Of a DNA stretch of 64,000 bases, positions 20,250 to 32,021 are shown in pieces (position 1 is the first letter of the stretch; each line of letters opens with the position of its first letter). The stretch covers positions 15,035,001 to 15,099,000 of the forward strand of contig CM073907.1 in assembly GCA_037176705.1 (NCBI GenBank), written 5' to 3'. The notes beneath the pieces are model-generated. The model did not search any database and had not been told where the DNA came from. It saw only the letters and a list, made by a program, of their open reading frames with translations. The stretch is from Molossus alvarezi (Eukaryota > Chordata > Mammalia > Chiroptera > Molossidae). A program made the translations under genes and the position numbers.

Positions 20250-20460
20250 TTGCTCAGCTGGTGTGACTTAGTGTTTGAGCATCTAACCATGCACCAAGTG
20301 GTTGCCTGTTCAATTCCCAGTCAGGGCACATGCCAGGCCTGACCTCAGTGGATAGCTTGCAGGAGGTGGCCAATTGGTGTTCTCTCTCATCAATGTCTCT
20401 ATTTCTCTCTAACATCAATAAAGAAATGTTATAAAAACATAAAACATATATTTTTTAAAA
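20250..20460 (+). mobile_element. Older tRNA-derived SINE (VES family, ancestral type)
   Basis: GCTCAGCTGGTGTGACTTAG then TTCAATTCCCAGTCAGGGCA (a B-box-like stretch), then the VES-type body with TCTCTCTCATCAATG and an AATCAATAAAG-like tail. More diverged than the GGTTTGGCTCAG SINEs. Confidence 0.8.
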
Positions 20461-20798
20461 ACTATGTTGTGAGTTTATGAAAAATAAATGTAGAGCCAAA
20501 TAGCACCTGTACTTGATAACTCTTACAATTTTTTATACCAGGACTGACTTGTATCTTGAATTTAAACTCTTGCAACCTACAAAAATTCAGCTAAAGAATG
20601 TCATGCAACCTTATTTTTCCTGAACCATAAAACACATAATACTTCAAAATTATCTTTTAAATCTTCTCATATAATATAACATCATTTTATTTTAACTACC
20701 TATGCTTTATTCTCATTTTTATGTCTCAATGAATCAATATAGTCTACGACCTATGCATTTTCTCTTTTTTAGAAGAACAAATAAAAATACCCATAGTA
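20461..20798. other. AT-rich spacer
   Basis: About 340 bp of AT-rich sequence. I see no gene, repeat family or motif that I can support. Confidence 0.6.
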
Positions 20799-21047
20799 GC
20801 CCTGGCCGGTTTGGCTCAGCGGTTAAAGCATCGGCCTGCGGTCCGGAGAGACCCAGGTTCGGTTCCCGCTAGGGGCACGTACCTCGGTTGCAGTTTGTCC
20901 CCGGCCCTGGCTGGTCGTGCGGGTGGCAGCCACTCGATGTGTCCCTTCACATTGATGTTTCTCTCTCTCTCTCTCTCTTCCTCTCTCTCCCTCCCACTCT
21001 ATCTGAACAAAAAATGGAAAAATGTCCTCGGGTGAGGATAAAAAAAA
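20799..21047 (+). mobile_element. Young VES-type SINE
   Basis: GCCCTGGCCGGTTTGGCTCA head, tRNA-like boxes, (TC)n stretch, GTCCTCGGGTGAGGATAAA tail and poly-A. A perfect 16-bp TSD AAAAATACCCATAGTA lies at 20783-20798 and 21048-21063. Confidence 0.95.
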
Positions 21048-21063
21048 AAAAATACCCATAGTA

Positions 21064-21646
21064 TATCATCACATTAGCATTAAACATCTGAGATGTACTT
21101 AAACAATAGAGATGTACTTAAATCTTATCACCTTGTTTTTCCTCCTCCTTGTCATATTTTGATAGGTCTACTGAAGTCCCAGGGAAAATTAGAGTTCTCA
21201 AATTAACACATAACCTTTGCATCATGGAAAAAAACTGGAAGTACATTTCAAGAACTCAAACGTTATCAAGAATCCACTGAAAAGGAAACAGATTCAGTGA
21301 TGGGAAAAAAATATTTATGTGATTCAGCAAGAGTTGTGGTCAGTGGGAAGATACAACATATTTGCTGCTTTAATGAATCATTTGGACTCTCCAATCATAA
21401 TGGAGGCAAATGAGCTCTAACAATGTTTTCCTAAACTTTTTCTTCTTCCATGGTTTGTTGCTGCTCTCTTTTGGACCATATCCTTACCAGAAGCTATATT
21501 TAGTAGTTAAATGTACAAGCATTTTATAAACATGTAATATAATTATCAGTGAGACTTTCAAAGGAATTTTACAGGTGTCTTAGGTAAATGGAATATTATG
21601 GTTTACCACAAAACAATCAGACAATGCATCAGGAGTAAACTAACCC
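21064..21646. other. Unassigned sequence
   Basis: No open frame, known repeat or regulatory motif recognised. Confidence 0.5.
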
Positions 21647-21692
21647 ATACACACACACACACACACACACATAGATACAAACACACACACAT
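21647..21692. repeat. (CA)n microsatellite
   Basis: About eleven CA repeats, a short interruption (ATAGATACAAA), then six or so further CA repeats. Confidence 0.95.
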
Positions 21693-21719
21693 ACATTCAA
21701 GAAGCTAGATCATTAGGAA

Positions 21720-22400
21720 AAATAATATTTAGGGACAGAGCCTGGGAGCACCTGCTAGGTGGGTGACTGCCAGGCTGAATAAGTGGACACCAAGGGTCCC
21801 ACCATAGCAACACCAAGAAAGCCAGCACTCAGGGCTGTACCCAACAGGTGGGGGCAATATGAGGTGACCCCACCCTTTCCACATCTTGCCCTCACCTCCA
21901 GATTCAGGTCCTTCTGGCTGTACCACAGCCTGACCACAACGCGGCTCCTGGGACCAAGGGCACATAGAGGGGCCCAGTGCAGCCTGACATTGGGCCTGAA
22001 GAATCTTCCAGGCTGCAGAGGTGTGACAGCCTCTCTCCAGAAAGTCCCTCCAGGAGACACACCCTCAGGTGGTGCTGGGACAGGTGTAAGAACTCACCAG
22101 AGACATCTGAGCTGCTCCAAGTTAGCCCAGGGTCTGGAACCTACAGGAGCCCATAAGCCCCACCCCAGCACCCACACCCTGGAATGCCCCTGATTTCTAT
22201 GTTCCCTGTGTATCCCCCCACCCTCCTCATGGCTCCATGTTAAGGTTTCTCACAACATGTACCTATTTTATTCCTGGTTTATTTTCAGGACCCTCTGTTG
22301 ACTGTCCCGGACTTTGCATGCTGGGGATGATCACCTGGTAACTCCGTGTCCACAGGGTCACCATCCTTCTGACTGTCCGCTGTCTCTTCTCTCAGTGGTC
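21720..22400. other. GC-rich unassigned sequence
   Basis: Relative to its AT-rich neighbours this ~680-bp stretch is GC-rich. It has several open frames on both strands (for example 21783-22193 plus, 136 codons), but no composition or motif that identifies a protein. It may be an old exon-like or LTR-like relic; I cannot name it. Confidence 0.35.
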
Positions 22401-22860
22401 CTCTGAGGGGTCACGTGATCTGCATTTTCGCGATATCACTCTTCTGTGTTCTCGCGATAGTCCCTGAATTGTCTCCATTTTCAGATTCTCCGGATAGTCT
22501 GCAGGTTGTTTACAACTTCTTTATTCTCCAGGTCTCTCCAGAGTTCTACTTTGGCTTTTTTAGTATTTTCCACATACTTTTTGATCTATTTCATGTTTTC
22601 TCATGATATTTTCTCTATTTATTTTGTGTTTTGCATCCTCATAATAGTCCTAGATGTGTCTGCTCTCTGTGTAACCACAGGCATCTCCTGATGGGCTTTT
22701 TTCTGCATTCTCCTGATTCTCACCATATTCAGTGTTCTCCCAGCATGGTCATGTGCTTTTCCTGTTTTTATGATCATGGTGCTCTGCTGATTCTCTTTGT
22801 GCTGTGCATTCTGGATAATCTCCTTTTCTTACCGTGTTTGCATCGTCACCATTCTTGTAC
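22400..22860. repeat. Possible decayed T-rich minisatellite
   Basis: Words such as TTCTCGCGATA, TTCTCATGATA, TTCTCCTGATT and TTCTCCGGATA recur roughly every 25-60 bp from 22430 to 22740. This suggests an old tandem repeat with a 'nTTCTCnnGATAnTC' core. The spacing is irregular. Confidence 0.4.
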
Positions 22861-23159
22861 CATCACAAAGGGACCTGGATTTCTGGAAGAATGTCTGATG
22901 TCGTATCCCTGGCCTTTCTTACTTACCAGAAGGTGAGCACAGGGAAGCATCATTGGGTAAAGGCAAGTCCCACCTGACGCACGTCTGAGCCTGTCCCCAA
23001 GGTCCTGGCAGGTATGGGCTCCAGGCACATGAAGAAAGATGAGTCCTCCCAGGACAGGGCATGCTGAGCATGGGCTTTCTCTTCCTAGGCCTTGGGGCCT
23101 GGACCTGGGGCCTTGAGAGGACTGTGATGGAGTAGATTCAAACCTGGTTAGAGTCACTG

Positions 23160-23805
23160 ATCTCTGTAAAATGGTAATAAGACTAACACAGTGTCACTTG
23201 TTTTTGCACACCTCATGTTCCTCCTTTATTTTTCCTAATTCAGTTATAAAATAGTGTTGCTAAAGTTGTTTCTTTGTCTTGTCCCAGTATAATTAAGGGG
23301 TCTTCTTGTTCTAACAGGATATCACACTGTTTTTTTAAATGGAATCACTGTGTCATGTGCCCGGCTTCCTATAAGGTCTCTGGGGCCTTTCTCAGCTGGT
23401 TTCACTGGTGCACAGAGCTCCTTCAGCCCTCACAAGTTTCTAAAGTTCTCTCTATTCAAAGCTGAAATGAACCAATTACTCATTAAAGTAGTGATAAAAC
23501 TTGGAAATAATGCGTCAATATTTCTAAGAGTCATAATTGTAATATTCCTAGGAGTCCATTGGTTCATGTAGAAATGTACTGAGTTGCCTAATGACCAAGA
23601 GTGCCATTTACAGGCTTACAGAAAAAGGTAAATAAGAGAAAGGTACACAATTGTAAAGTAAAACAATATCAGAAACCTGAGGTGATTATTAAGCTTAGAC
23701 TTATGCCCTGGTAAAAACTGCATTTTAAGGGGTATATCTTTGTGAGAATTACAATTTTTAAAAATAATTACAAGTTTCTATTTCTAAAAAAATTAAAAGG
23801 TGTAC
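23160..23805. other. Unassigned sequence
   Basis: No convincing gene. Parts (23230-23450) read like weakly conserved old L1 3' or ancient repeat sequence, but I cannot assign them. Confidence 0.35.
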
Positions 23806-24125
23806 ATACAGTATCACTCATCATTAGGGAAATGCAAAGCAAAACCACAATGAAGTATTACCTCACACCTGGAGAGCCTGCCATCAGAAAGGCAAGAGGT
23901 GAGAGGTGTGAAGGGTGTGGAGAGAAGAGGACCCTTGGGCACTGTTGGCGGGAATGTAAATGTGTACGACCACCATGGAGATTCCTCAAAATCAAAACGA
24001 TATGGTCCAGCAGGATCTCAATGAGAGACCTGTAGTCCCATGCTCACTGAGGCACATTCATGTAGCCAGGACATAAAAACATCTGAAATGTCCATCAGTG
24101 GATGAATGAATTTCATAACCTTTGA
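23806..24125 (+). mobile_element. Old L1 ORF2 fragment
   Basis: The plus strand encodes [20 protein letters not shown], then CEGCGEKRTLGHCWREC (the L1 ORF2 C-terminal cysteine motif), then a decayed 'CPSVDE' region near 24090. More diverged than the other L1s in the window. Confidence 0.85.
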
Positions 24126-24420
24126 AATGGTCAGTGTTTTTATGAAGCCATTAGTTCACAGCCCAGGGTAACCCACAGGCTGATGGCTTTCCCACTGCTC
24201 TGGGAGACCGTGCAGCTAGATGCAGATACAGGACCAGAGGAGCTCAGTCTTGGGGCAATAGTTGGGATATAAATGGGAATATAATAAATACCTTTTATGT
24301 TAGATTGACTCTCATTGTTGACAAGATAATCACTTAGAAATGTCCTATAAATTGAATTATATAAATTCATAAAGGTTATTGGTCAGGACAAAATTTAAAA
24401 TAAAATAGAAGGCATTTGCA

Positions 24421-25263
24421 ATGACGTCATTGCCCAGCTCCATGGACATGGAAGTGGTGATCTGGGCTTGCGGAGGGCAGTGCCTCAAACTGGGAGGTGC
24501 CACAGGCAGTGGGATGCAGTTTTCTGTCCACTGCCTGGGCAATGAGTCCCAGAGCTGGGGCTACTGGGACAACCCCTGGATGACCAATGCTCTTCTCATG
24601 GCTCTGGACACAGGCCTGAGTGTCCTCTGCCATCCATTGCTCTGTGTGCAACTGCTCAACCAGGTGAGTCCTGAGCTGATGCCACCACCAAGGAGACACA
24701 TGCACTGGGGAGTAAAGGCCTCTCTCTGCCAGCTCCATCCCCATTGCCAAGTACTTAGTGCAAACAAATGGGGAGACAGGGCTGCTGAACAACTTGAGCC
24801 CTCTCTTCACTCTCTTCACCAGGACCCAAGACAGCATGAAAAAGGTGGTTGTTTTTTTAATGACATTGAGAAGTTTTCTAACAAAGATGACATAAAGGCT
24901 GCTCTGAGAAAAGTGGAGAAGGAGACTTCTAGGAGATGGAGATGTCATGCTTGTCCCACATGCTGGCCCACCCCTGACATCATCTTAATTCATCACATGG
25001 TCCGGTCTGTTAAAGGAGAGGCCAGGTGTAGTGGTGTGCTGAGCTCCACTGGGAAGACTTTCAAAGAGGAGCTGCCAAGATCCTTTTCTGGCCTAATTGG
25101 TCAACAGCTGGGAGATTTGGTGTCTCCCTGGGGCCTTAACCTGCTGACCCACTTTATTAAAGCCTACCTGGTGAATGAGAGCTTCGGCCAGGCCCCAGGC
25201 ATCTGGAGCTACATCAGTGGTGGTGTGGATGTCAGTGAGCATGCTGATCTACCCTTTCTGTGA
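24421..25263 (+). CDS. Unidentified 280-codon ORF (possible pseudogene)
   Basis: An uninterrupted frame from ATG 24421 (MTSLPSSMDMEVVIWACGGQ…) to TGA 25261. It is the longest open frame in the window that is not part of a repeat I recognise. I do not recognise the family. Segments such as FNDIEKFSNKDDIKAALRKVEKE and LVSPWGLNLLTHFIKAYLVN look like real protein sequence, while Trp/Cys/His-rich stretches in between look like frame slips. A consensus donor CAG|GTGAGT lies at 24661-24669 and a pyrimidine tract with CAG acceptor ends at 24822. The 159-nt interval is a multiple of three, so the frame is open with or without it. No signal peptide or clear membrane segment. It could be a decayed copy of a multi-exon gene or a chance frame. 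Confidence 0.35.
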   Translation: MTSLPSSMDMEVVIWACGGQCLKLGGATGSGMQFSVHCLGNESQSWGYWDNPWMTNALLMALDTGLSVLCHPLLCVQLLNQVSPELMPPPRRHMHWGVKASLCQLHPHCQVLSANKWGDRAAEQLEPSLHSLHQDPRQHEKGGCFFNDIEKFSNKDDIKAALRKVEKETSRRWRCHACPTCWPTPDIILIHHMVRSVKGEARCSGVLSSTGKTFKEELPRSFSGLIGQQLGDLVSPWGLNLLTHFIKAYLVNESFGQAPGIWSYISGGVDVSEHADLPFL

Positions 25264-26939
25264 ATCCAGTGATCTCATGGTTATGAACCACTGTGGTGGC
25301 AGGCAAGACTCTGCACCTTTTCTGATGTTCACATCCTGAATGCACTGCTGGGAGCACCTGAGTGTGTAGGGCCAGCTCTTCCCAGCTCCAGCCTGCTCCT
25401 CCACTGGGTGTCATCAGGATCATGCTTTCCCTGGAGTGACCTTAATCACTAAAAATGCCCTCTCAGCCTGGCTGCTGTGGGTGAGGCCTGATCATCTTCA
25501 ACTTGTAAGATGATGCCAACCCAGTGACACCAAATGTGTTCCAGCCCAGCTGCGCTTGGGTGTTCACGTTTGCTGTGTGTGTCCCAAAGCTGGGTAGGGT
25601 AAGAGTGAGGCCATGCCCAGGGCATTGGTCAGCTGCTTACCTGGGGAAGGTGGAGTGGGCTGGACCACTGGGGAAGAATCCCCATACTTTGTGATTTGCT
25701 GAATCTGACTTGTGCTGGCTGCCAGAGAAGGTCTTGTGGACACCCAGGTCAGATGGAAAAAGGGTCCTGGTGTCACATCCCACCACACACACTCATCAGC
25801 CCCAGCTCTTACCCTGCATCCTAGGCTGGCAGCACCGCTCTCCTCTTGTAAGGAGGATATAACCCCTTTTCATAATCCACCCTTTAGTCCCTGCTTGTGC
25901 TAGGAAGAGGGTGGTAGGTTGTGCCTTTGTTTATCTCAACGCTACTTTTCTGATACCAAGACAGCATCTTCTAAATGGGAAGTCATGTGACCACTAAGAA
26001 TGTGTTCCCTCATCAAGTGCCACCTCATGTGCAGGGTCAGGTTACCTGTGCAGTTGCAAACACCCAGACATTATATCAGTGTTTCTTGTTCCACCCATTT
26101 TAAAGCTTCTGATATGATTTGACCCTTCTTTTTTCCCAAATAAATGTATTGATGGTGATCTGGGAAAAGATAACATAAAATAGGAAGCATCTGCACGTAA
26201 TTAGTAACTGAGATCATGTAACAGTTTTGTTTGCACATCTACAGCTGAAGAAAATGTTGTTCTCCATTTTCAGAAATGATGTTTGCCTGTATGAAAGTCT
26301 CACTTAGCAGCTGCCTTTTTCCTTGGTTCTCCTTACTCTTTCTTCTCTTTCTCCTCCAGACCCCAGTCGTGCCTGCTCTGCCTGCCCCACATCCAGTCTT
26401 TATCTCTGCCCTTAGGAGGCTGCCCAGAGTGCTGCTGCCTTCTTTTCCTCCAGCCCTGCCATCCGTAGAACTCAGTTCAGCCCGTCCCCATCATCCTGCT
26501 AGAGAAGAATGAGTGTACATAATTATGTATGGTTGTTAGACTACATGCAAAAAGAATAAAGTTTCTTTCTCCACTTCTCAAAAATACTTGACACGTGTCA
26601 TGTTTGTGACTTTTTATAGGTTTTTCTGTTTCCCCAGTTCTAGAACTAAGGTATTTTTCAAAACTCTGATGCTCTCTATAATGAGGATTGTATTTCCCAA
26701 CCACCGGAAGCCCTGTTTATGACAGTGACTCTAATAAGCATGTGTGGATTAGGTGGCTTTCCACAAAATGTCACTGACATTTTAAATCATCAGGATGCAG
26801 AATGTTGTCTAAATAATGACAGAAAACTTTTCTCATGATATTAAAATCTTTTGTCATGTGTTATTTATTTGTACTATTGTACTTCAAGGGTAAATCTGCT
26901 TAACTTTTTAAAAGTTTCTCTATTAAAAATCTTAATACT
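25264..26939. other. Unassigned sequence 3' of the ORF
   Basis: No recognised gene. A short plus-strand frame (26276-26512) encodes a leucine-rich, signal-like N terminus (LFPWFSLLFLLFLLQTP), and an AATAAAG polyadenylation-like signal lies near 26553. If the ORF at 24421 is a gene relic this could be its 3' part; otherwise I see nothing. Confidence 0.35.
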
Positions 26940-27865
26940 GCTAGTGCTTATACAACTGAATAAAAGGAAGACAAAGAACCCAATTAAAAAATAGTAGAAC
27001 TAAATAGACACCTCTTCAAACATGACATACAAAGGGCTAAGAGACATATGAAGAAATGCTCAATGTCACTAATCATCAGAGAGATACAAATTAAAATAAC
27101 AATAATGTATCACCTCACACCTGTCAGAATAGCCACCATCAACAAATCATCAAACAACAGGTGTAGGCAAAGTTGTGGAGAAAAGGGGACTCTAGTACAC
27201 TGCTGGTGGGAATGCAGACTGGTGCAGCCACTATGGAAAAAAAGATGGTGTTACCCAAAAAATTAAAAATTTAACTGCCATTTGACCCAGTGATCCCACC
27301 TCTAGGAATATACCCTAAGAAGCCTGAAACACCAATCAGAAAGAATGTATGTGCCCCCATGTTTATAACAGCACTATTTACAGTAGCTAAGATCTGGAAA
27401 CAGTTCAAATGTCCATCAGCAGACAAATGGATTAAAGAGCTGTGGTACATATATACAATGGAGTACTATGCAGCTGTATAAAACAAACAAACAAACAAAC
27501 AAACAAACAAAACTCTTATCCTTTGAGACGACATGGAGGAACCTGGAAAGTATTACCCTAAGTGAAACAAGCCAAACAGAGAAAGACAAGTATTATATAA
27601 TCTCACTTGTTTGTGGAATATAATGAACATAACAGTCTGAACAATCGAGTAGTTTCAGAGACATGGAAATGGGGTATAGACTGACAATGCCCAGAAGAGG
27701 GGGTGGTGGGGGAGAAATAAACCACAGAGCTTATATGCATGTATGCATGAACAATGGACATGGACAACAAAGCAGGGGACAGGGCAGGGAGGGCAGAGAG
27801 AAGGGAATCAGTGAAGGAAAAGTAGAAACATCTGTAACAAAAATAAATTAATTTAAAAAAAGAAT
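26940..27865 (+). mobile_element. 5'-truncated L1
   Basis: Starts in ORF2 near 'CTTATACAACTGAATAAAAG'. It encodes [38 protein letters not shown] and YTMEYYAAV, then the 3'UTR and an A-rich tail near 27850. Stops and frameshifts are present. An (AAAC)n run (27480-27512) has expanded inside it. Confidence 0.93.
27481..27512. repeat. (AAAC)n microsatellite
   Basis: Seven to eight AAAC units interrupting the L1 ORF2 tail where the sequence normally reads …GCTGTAAGAAAGAAAGATC. Confidence 0.92.
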
Positions 27866-27869
27866 AATA

Positions 27870-28887
27870 CTTATTGTTCATACTAATAACTTTTACAGTG
27901 TCGTGATTTTTGCCTTTTTTTAAAAAACATTCATCTTTTTTTGGTGATGGAGACTCTTAGTGTTTATATGCAAATTAACCAGTATTAGATAAAAACATTC
28001 AGTAAGTATTTTACAAATATGGACATTTACATTTTTAGAAATTTGGAAGTATTCATTTTTGAAAAATATTCTTGTTGATTTTTTTATTCATTGTACTGAC
28101 TTTGCTTTAACAGCAGAAATTTGGTGATGTATCACCTGTTGAGCAGCATCTAAGCTGGAGACACAGAGTGTGTTCACCTGCTCTGGTCTCTCCCTTCTCT
28201 TCTGGGAGTTGAGCAATGGCTCTATGGTGAGCATCACACTCCCTGAAATTGCCACATCTGAATTCAGTACAATTGAGCAGCAAGCCCGAATTGTGTGTAT
28301 TCTTCCTTTGACTTGAAACATTTGAGTCATGGCTGGTTTGTGTTAGTAACTGGTATGAAATGTGTGCCCTCTGCTTCTCTATGGCAGAACTGGGCCTGTG
28401 TCTTGAGGGTGGGGCCTTCACAGATTACCTTTCAGTTGTGGAAAAGACTGGGAGACAGACAGGTGACAGCAACACTTTATATGAGAAAATATTAGGAGCC
28501 ATGGAGGAAACAGACCTAGCTGATGTGACCAGGGAAGAATGAGGACTATGTGGGTTTTCTCTTGTGCCCTAACAAATGACCTCAAAGGAAGTGGCTCACA
28601 CCAAAAAGTGTGTGATCACAGGTGCCGTGGAGCAGAAACTAGTTGGTTCCTTAACCTGCACCACTCCTCATGCCCTGCTTGAGGGGGCTCACAGCATCTG
28701 CTTCTATGGGACAGTTCCCTTCCATGTCCCTGCCAAAGCCACTCCCAGCTTCTAGGGGCTGCCCACAGACCTTGGCTCATGGTCATTTTATCCAACCCAC
28801 AAGCCAGCAACATGAGTTGCTTTTTTCTCAGCATTTCTGACCCACCCACTTAACACCCTTTCCACCTTCAGAAACACCTAGTTACCT
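27870..28887. other. Unassigned sequence
   Basis: About 1 kb without a recognised repeat. Short overlapping frames (28107-28421 minus, 28295-28542 plus) have no identifiable domain. The 28360-28542 plus frame (MCALCFSMAELGLCLEGGAF…) ends in a stop and may be chance. Confidence 0.4.
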
Positions 28888-29105
28888 TGCCCTGGACAGG
28901 TGGCTAAGTGAGTTGGAACATTGTCCCATAAACCAAAAGGTGATGTGTTTAATTTTTAGTCAGAGCAAATATCTAGGTTGTGGGATTTATCCCCAGTCAG
29001 GGCACATATGAAAGACAACAGATCAATGTTTCTGTCTCATATCAATGGTTTTCAATTTCTCTCAAATCAATAAATATATCCTCAGGTGAGAATTTAAAAA
29101 CAAAG
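28888..29105 (+). mobile_element. Older VES-family SINE
   Basis: CCCTGGACAGGTGGCTAAGT head, a degraded tRNA-like region with AGTCAGGGCACATATGAAAG, a TTTCTCTCAAATCAATAAAT tail and CCTCAGGTGAG near the end. A short direct repeat (AGTTACCTTG / GGTTACCTTG) flanks it near 28880 and 29131. Confidence 0.78.
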
Positions 29106-29699
29106 GAAAATAAAACAAAACAAAACACATGGTTACCTTGGCCCACCTAGCTGAACTGAGATGGTCACCGGGTTACCTCTATGACCTGTCTTTCTATTAT
29201 GATCTGTCTAAACTCTGTGACCTGTTGCCACATGATACTCAAGGGGCTGGGTAGGGGCCACTGCAAGGTGACTCCCCAGCAAACGCAGCAAAGAGCTTCA
29301 CAAAATCTTGTCATTTGTAAACTCAGATATAGCTGCTGAGTCTTCGCAGCCACGTAAAGAACTGAGGAAGTCACCCCAATAGAACAGGAAGTGCTCCGAG
29401 GGCAGGAAGAGCCAGGCTGACAGGTGCAAATGAGAATGAGTGGGTAAAGGGTCCTCTGGGGGCTTGAAAATGCTATTAGAACCATGAAAAGTTCTAGAAA
29501 TGAGAATGACATAGTCTGATTGATAATTTTAAAGATCACTCTGTGACTTGACCTTTGAAATGACATTTGAGATGTGCCTTGAGAGCACAAGTGGGATTGG
29601 GACAAAGAAGATGAGAAAACTACTTCAGATACAGAGACTGTGGCCCAGCCTGCAGGCAAAAGAGGTGAAAACCAGAGAACAGAGCACACACCCCTTAGA
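29106..29699. other. Unassigned sequence
   Basis: No recognised repeat. The minus-strand frame 29165-29689 (174 codons) starts MCSVLWFSPLLPAGWATVSV and is Ser/Leu/Cys-rich with no domain I can name. Its position beside the minisatellite and lack of motifs favour chance. Confidence 0.4.
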
Positions 29700-32010
29700 A
29701 GCCTGTGAGTGAGAAACAGGGCAAGGAAACAGGATAGTCCAGGAAGGGGCAGGTTAGGGGGACAATATTTGATATGGAGGGGCAGGGCACAGAGACAAAA
29801 TTATCTATGGAGGGGCAGGGCAGGGAAACAAGACCATCCCTGCAAAGAGCATGGCAGAAGAAACAGGAAAAATTACAAAAATGGGTTAGAACAAAGGAAA
29901 AGTACCATGGAATGGAGGGGATATGACAGGAGAATATCCACTGGGAAAAGAGCCAGGTAAAATAGGGATTCTTCATAGAGGGACCAGTGCAGGAGGGACA
30001 GGGGACCTCAATGGAGGGGGCAGGGTGTGAGGCATCAGGGACTCTTTATAGAGGGGCAAGGCCGGAGGTACATGGGACACTAAGAGGCCCAAGGTAGGGC
30101 CATAGAATGCTCCACGAAGGGGGCAGAAATAAAGAAACAGAACACACTCCTGGAAGGATCCAAGGTAGAAAGACAGGGGCCCTAAAAGGGTACAGAAAGA
30201 GGAGCAAAAGAAACCATGGATTGGCAGGAAAAATAAATAGGAGACCTTGGTAGGGGGGACAAAAAGCCCTCCATGGTGAGTGCTGGCAAGGGGTACAGAT
30301 ATCCCTCCAAGGAGGGGGCACAGTAAGAAGAAAAAAGGAACCCACATGCAGGGGCCTGTCAGGAACCAGGGCATGAGGCAGAGGAAACACTACAACAGAC
30401 AGAGCAGAAGAACAAGGGGCACTTATGAAGGGGGCAGCTCAAAAAGACCCACAGCGAGGAAGGCAGGTGGGAAAGGACACCCTATGGAGGGGACAAGAGA
30501 GAAGGACTGGGTCACTAAGATGAGAAAAAAGAGGGACTAGGTACATTAAAAATAAGCAGGGTAAGAGGGAGAGGAAATCTCCTGTGGTATGGACACATTA
30601 GGAATATAGTAGACCCACTCAGAGAAAAATCTGGAGGGACATGCAATCCCTTATGAAGAGGCTAAGGCAAAAAGGACTGGGCACCTCTATAGAGAATGTG
30701 GAGCAGGGGACAGTAGTAGACACTCAATAGAAAAACCAGAACAAATAGAACAGAGCTCCCTCCATGGAGGAGTAGGGCTGGTCTACAGGAGACCATGAAA
30801 GTAGGTAAAGCAATGTGGGCAAGAGACACTCCGTGGCAGGGACAGAGCAGGAGACAGAATACCCTCCATTGTGAGGCAGGGCAGGTGAAAAAGAGACCCT
30901 GGCTATAATTAGAGCAAGGGGTACAAGATATCCTCCATCGTAGAGTCAGGCCAGGGAGACAGTAAACTCTCCATGGGGCAAACAATCTTTTGGACATGGG
31001 ATACCCCATGGAGGAACCAAGGAAGGAGGGACAAGTCATCCCTTCATGAAAGAGTAAGTGGGGTACACCAAGAAACCCAAGAATGGGCAGGGCATACAGA
31101 CAGGACACACTGGTAGTAGGCAGGGCAAGGGAGACAAAAACCTTCTATGTCATGGGCAGACAGAGAGAGAGTAGCCCCTCCATGGAAGAGGCAGGGAAGG
31201 AGGGACTAGGGACTCTCCATTGAGGGGGAAGGCCGAATGGAAGGAGAACCTAAGAGGGGGTTAAGCAGAGGGACACAAGACACTCCATGAAAGGGGCAGA
31301 GCCAAAGGGACTCCATGGAGGGGCAGGGCACTTGGAAATGTGAACCTGGGAAAACACAGCATATAAGTTAAAAAAAAAAAAAAAAGTATAAAAACCAATT
31401 TCAAGTGGAGGCTAGGGAGATAGAAAACCCTCCACTGAGGGGCCCGGACAGGAGAGAATAAGGATTCTTTATATATGGGGAAGGTCAAGAGTCACAGGAA
31501 ACTCTAGGAGGGGGAAAAGCAGGGGAAGAACAGGTACTTCATAGAGGGGGCAAATCAAAAAATACAGAACACCCTTTATGGGTACATAGTGGTTGTCCAG
31601 TAGATATTGGAGTAGGTAGAGCATGGGAGATAAAAACAAAATCACTCCATGGCAGGGGCTGGCCAGAGAGAGAGCAGACCCTCCATGGAAAAGGCAGGGC
31701 ATAAGGGACAGGGGACCCTCAGAGATGGGGCAGAAAAAAAAAACACAGAAAACTCTATAGAAAGGGCTGGGCAGCAGACACAAGAGATGCTTAGACTGGG
31801 CAAAGCAGGGGGAGAGGGGACACTTAATGGAAGGGCCTAACATAAATGACAGATCACCCTTCATGGAGGAACAGGCTAGTGATAATAGACCAGAGAGTAG
31901 GCAGGGCATTGGAGACAACAAAACCTCCAAAGCAGGATCAAGTCAGAGAGACTAAAAACCCTCCATGAGGAGGCCAGGGACTATGTAATGGGGACTCTGC
32001 ATGAAAAGGA
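29700..32010. repeat. Degenerate purine-rich minisatellite (~30-38-bp unit)
   Basis: About 2.3 kb in which a core like 'CATGGAGGGGCAGGGCAGG' followed by 'GGACA(G)GGGACCCT' recurs at roughly 30-38-bp spacing (for example near 29776, 29811, 30015, 31315, 31685, 31865). The plus strand is rich in A and G; minus-strand frames translate as Pro/Leu/Ser-rich strings, which is an artefact of the repeat. Units are highly diverged, with an internal A-run at about 31372-31385. I see no gene within it. Confidence 0.85.
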
Positions 32011-32021
32011 CAGCATGGTAG

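Noticed and set aside
21729..22193. Overlapping GC-rich ORFs as a gene
   Set aside because: Open frames on both strands with no recognisable domain; expected by chance in GC-rich DNA.
29165..29689. 174-codon minus-strand ORF as a gene
   Set aside because: No motif, no support from neighbours; low-complexity Ser/Leu/Cys content.
29973..31930. Long minus-strand ORFs (133-153 codons) rich in Pro/Leu/Ser
   Set aside because: They are translations of the minisatellite; their composition follows the repeat unit and no domain is visible.
29700..32010. CRISPR array
   Set aside because: Repeat units are degenerate and not separated by unique spacers of equal length; eukaryotic context.
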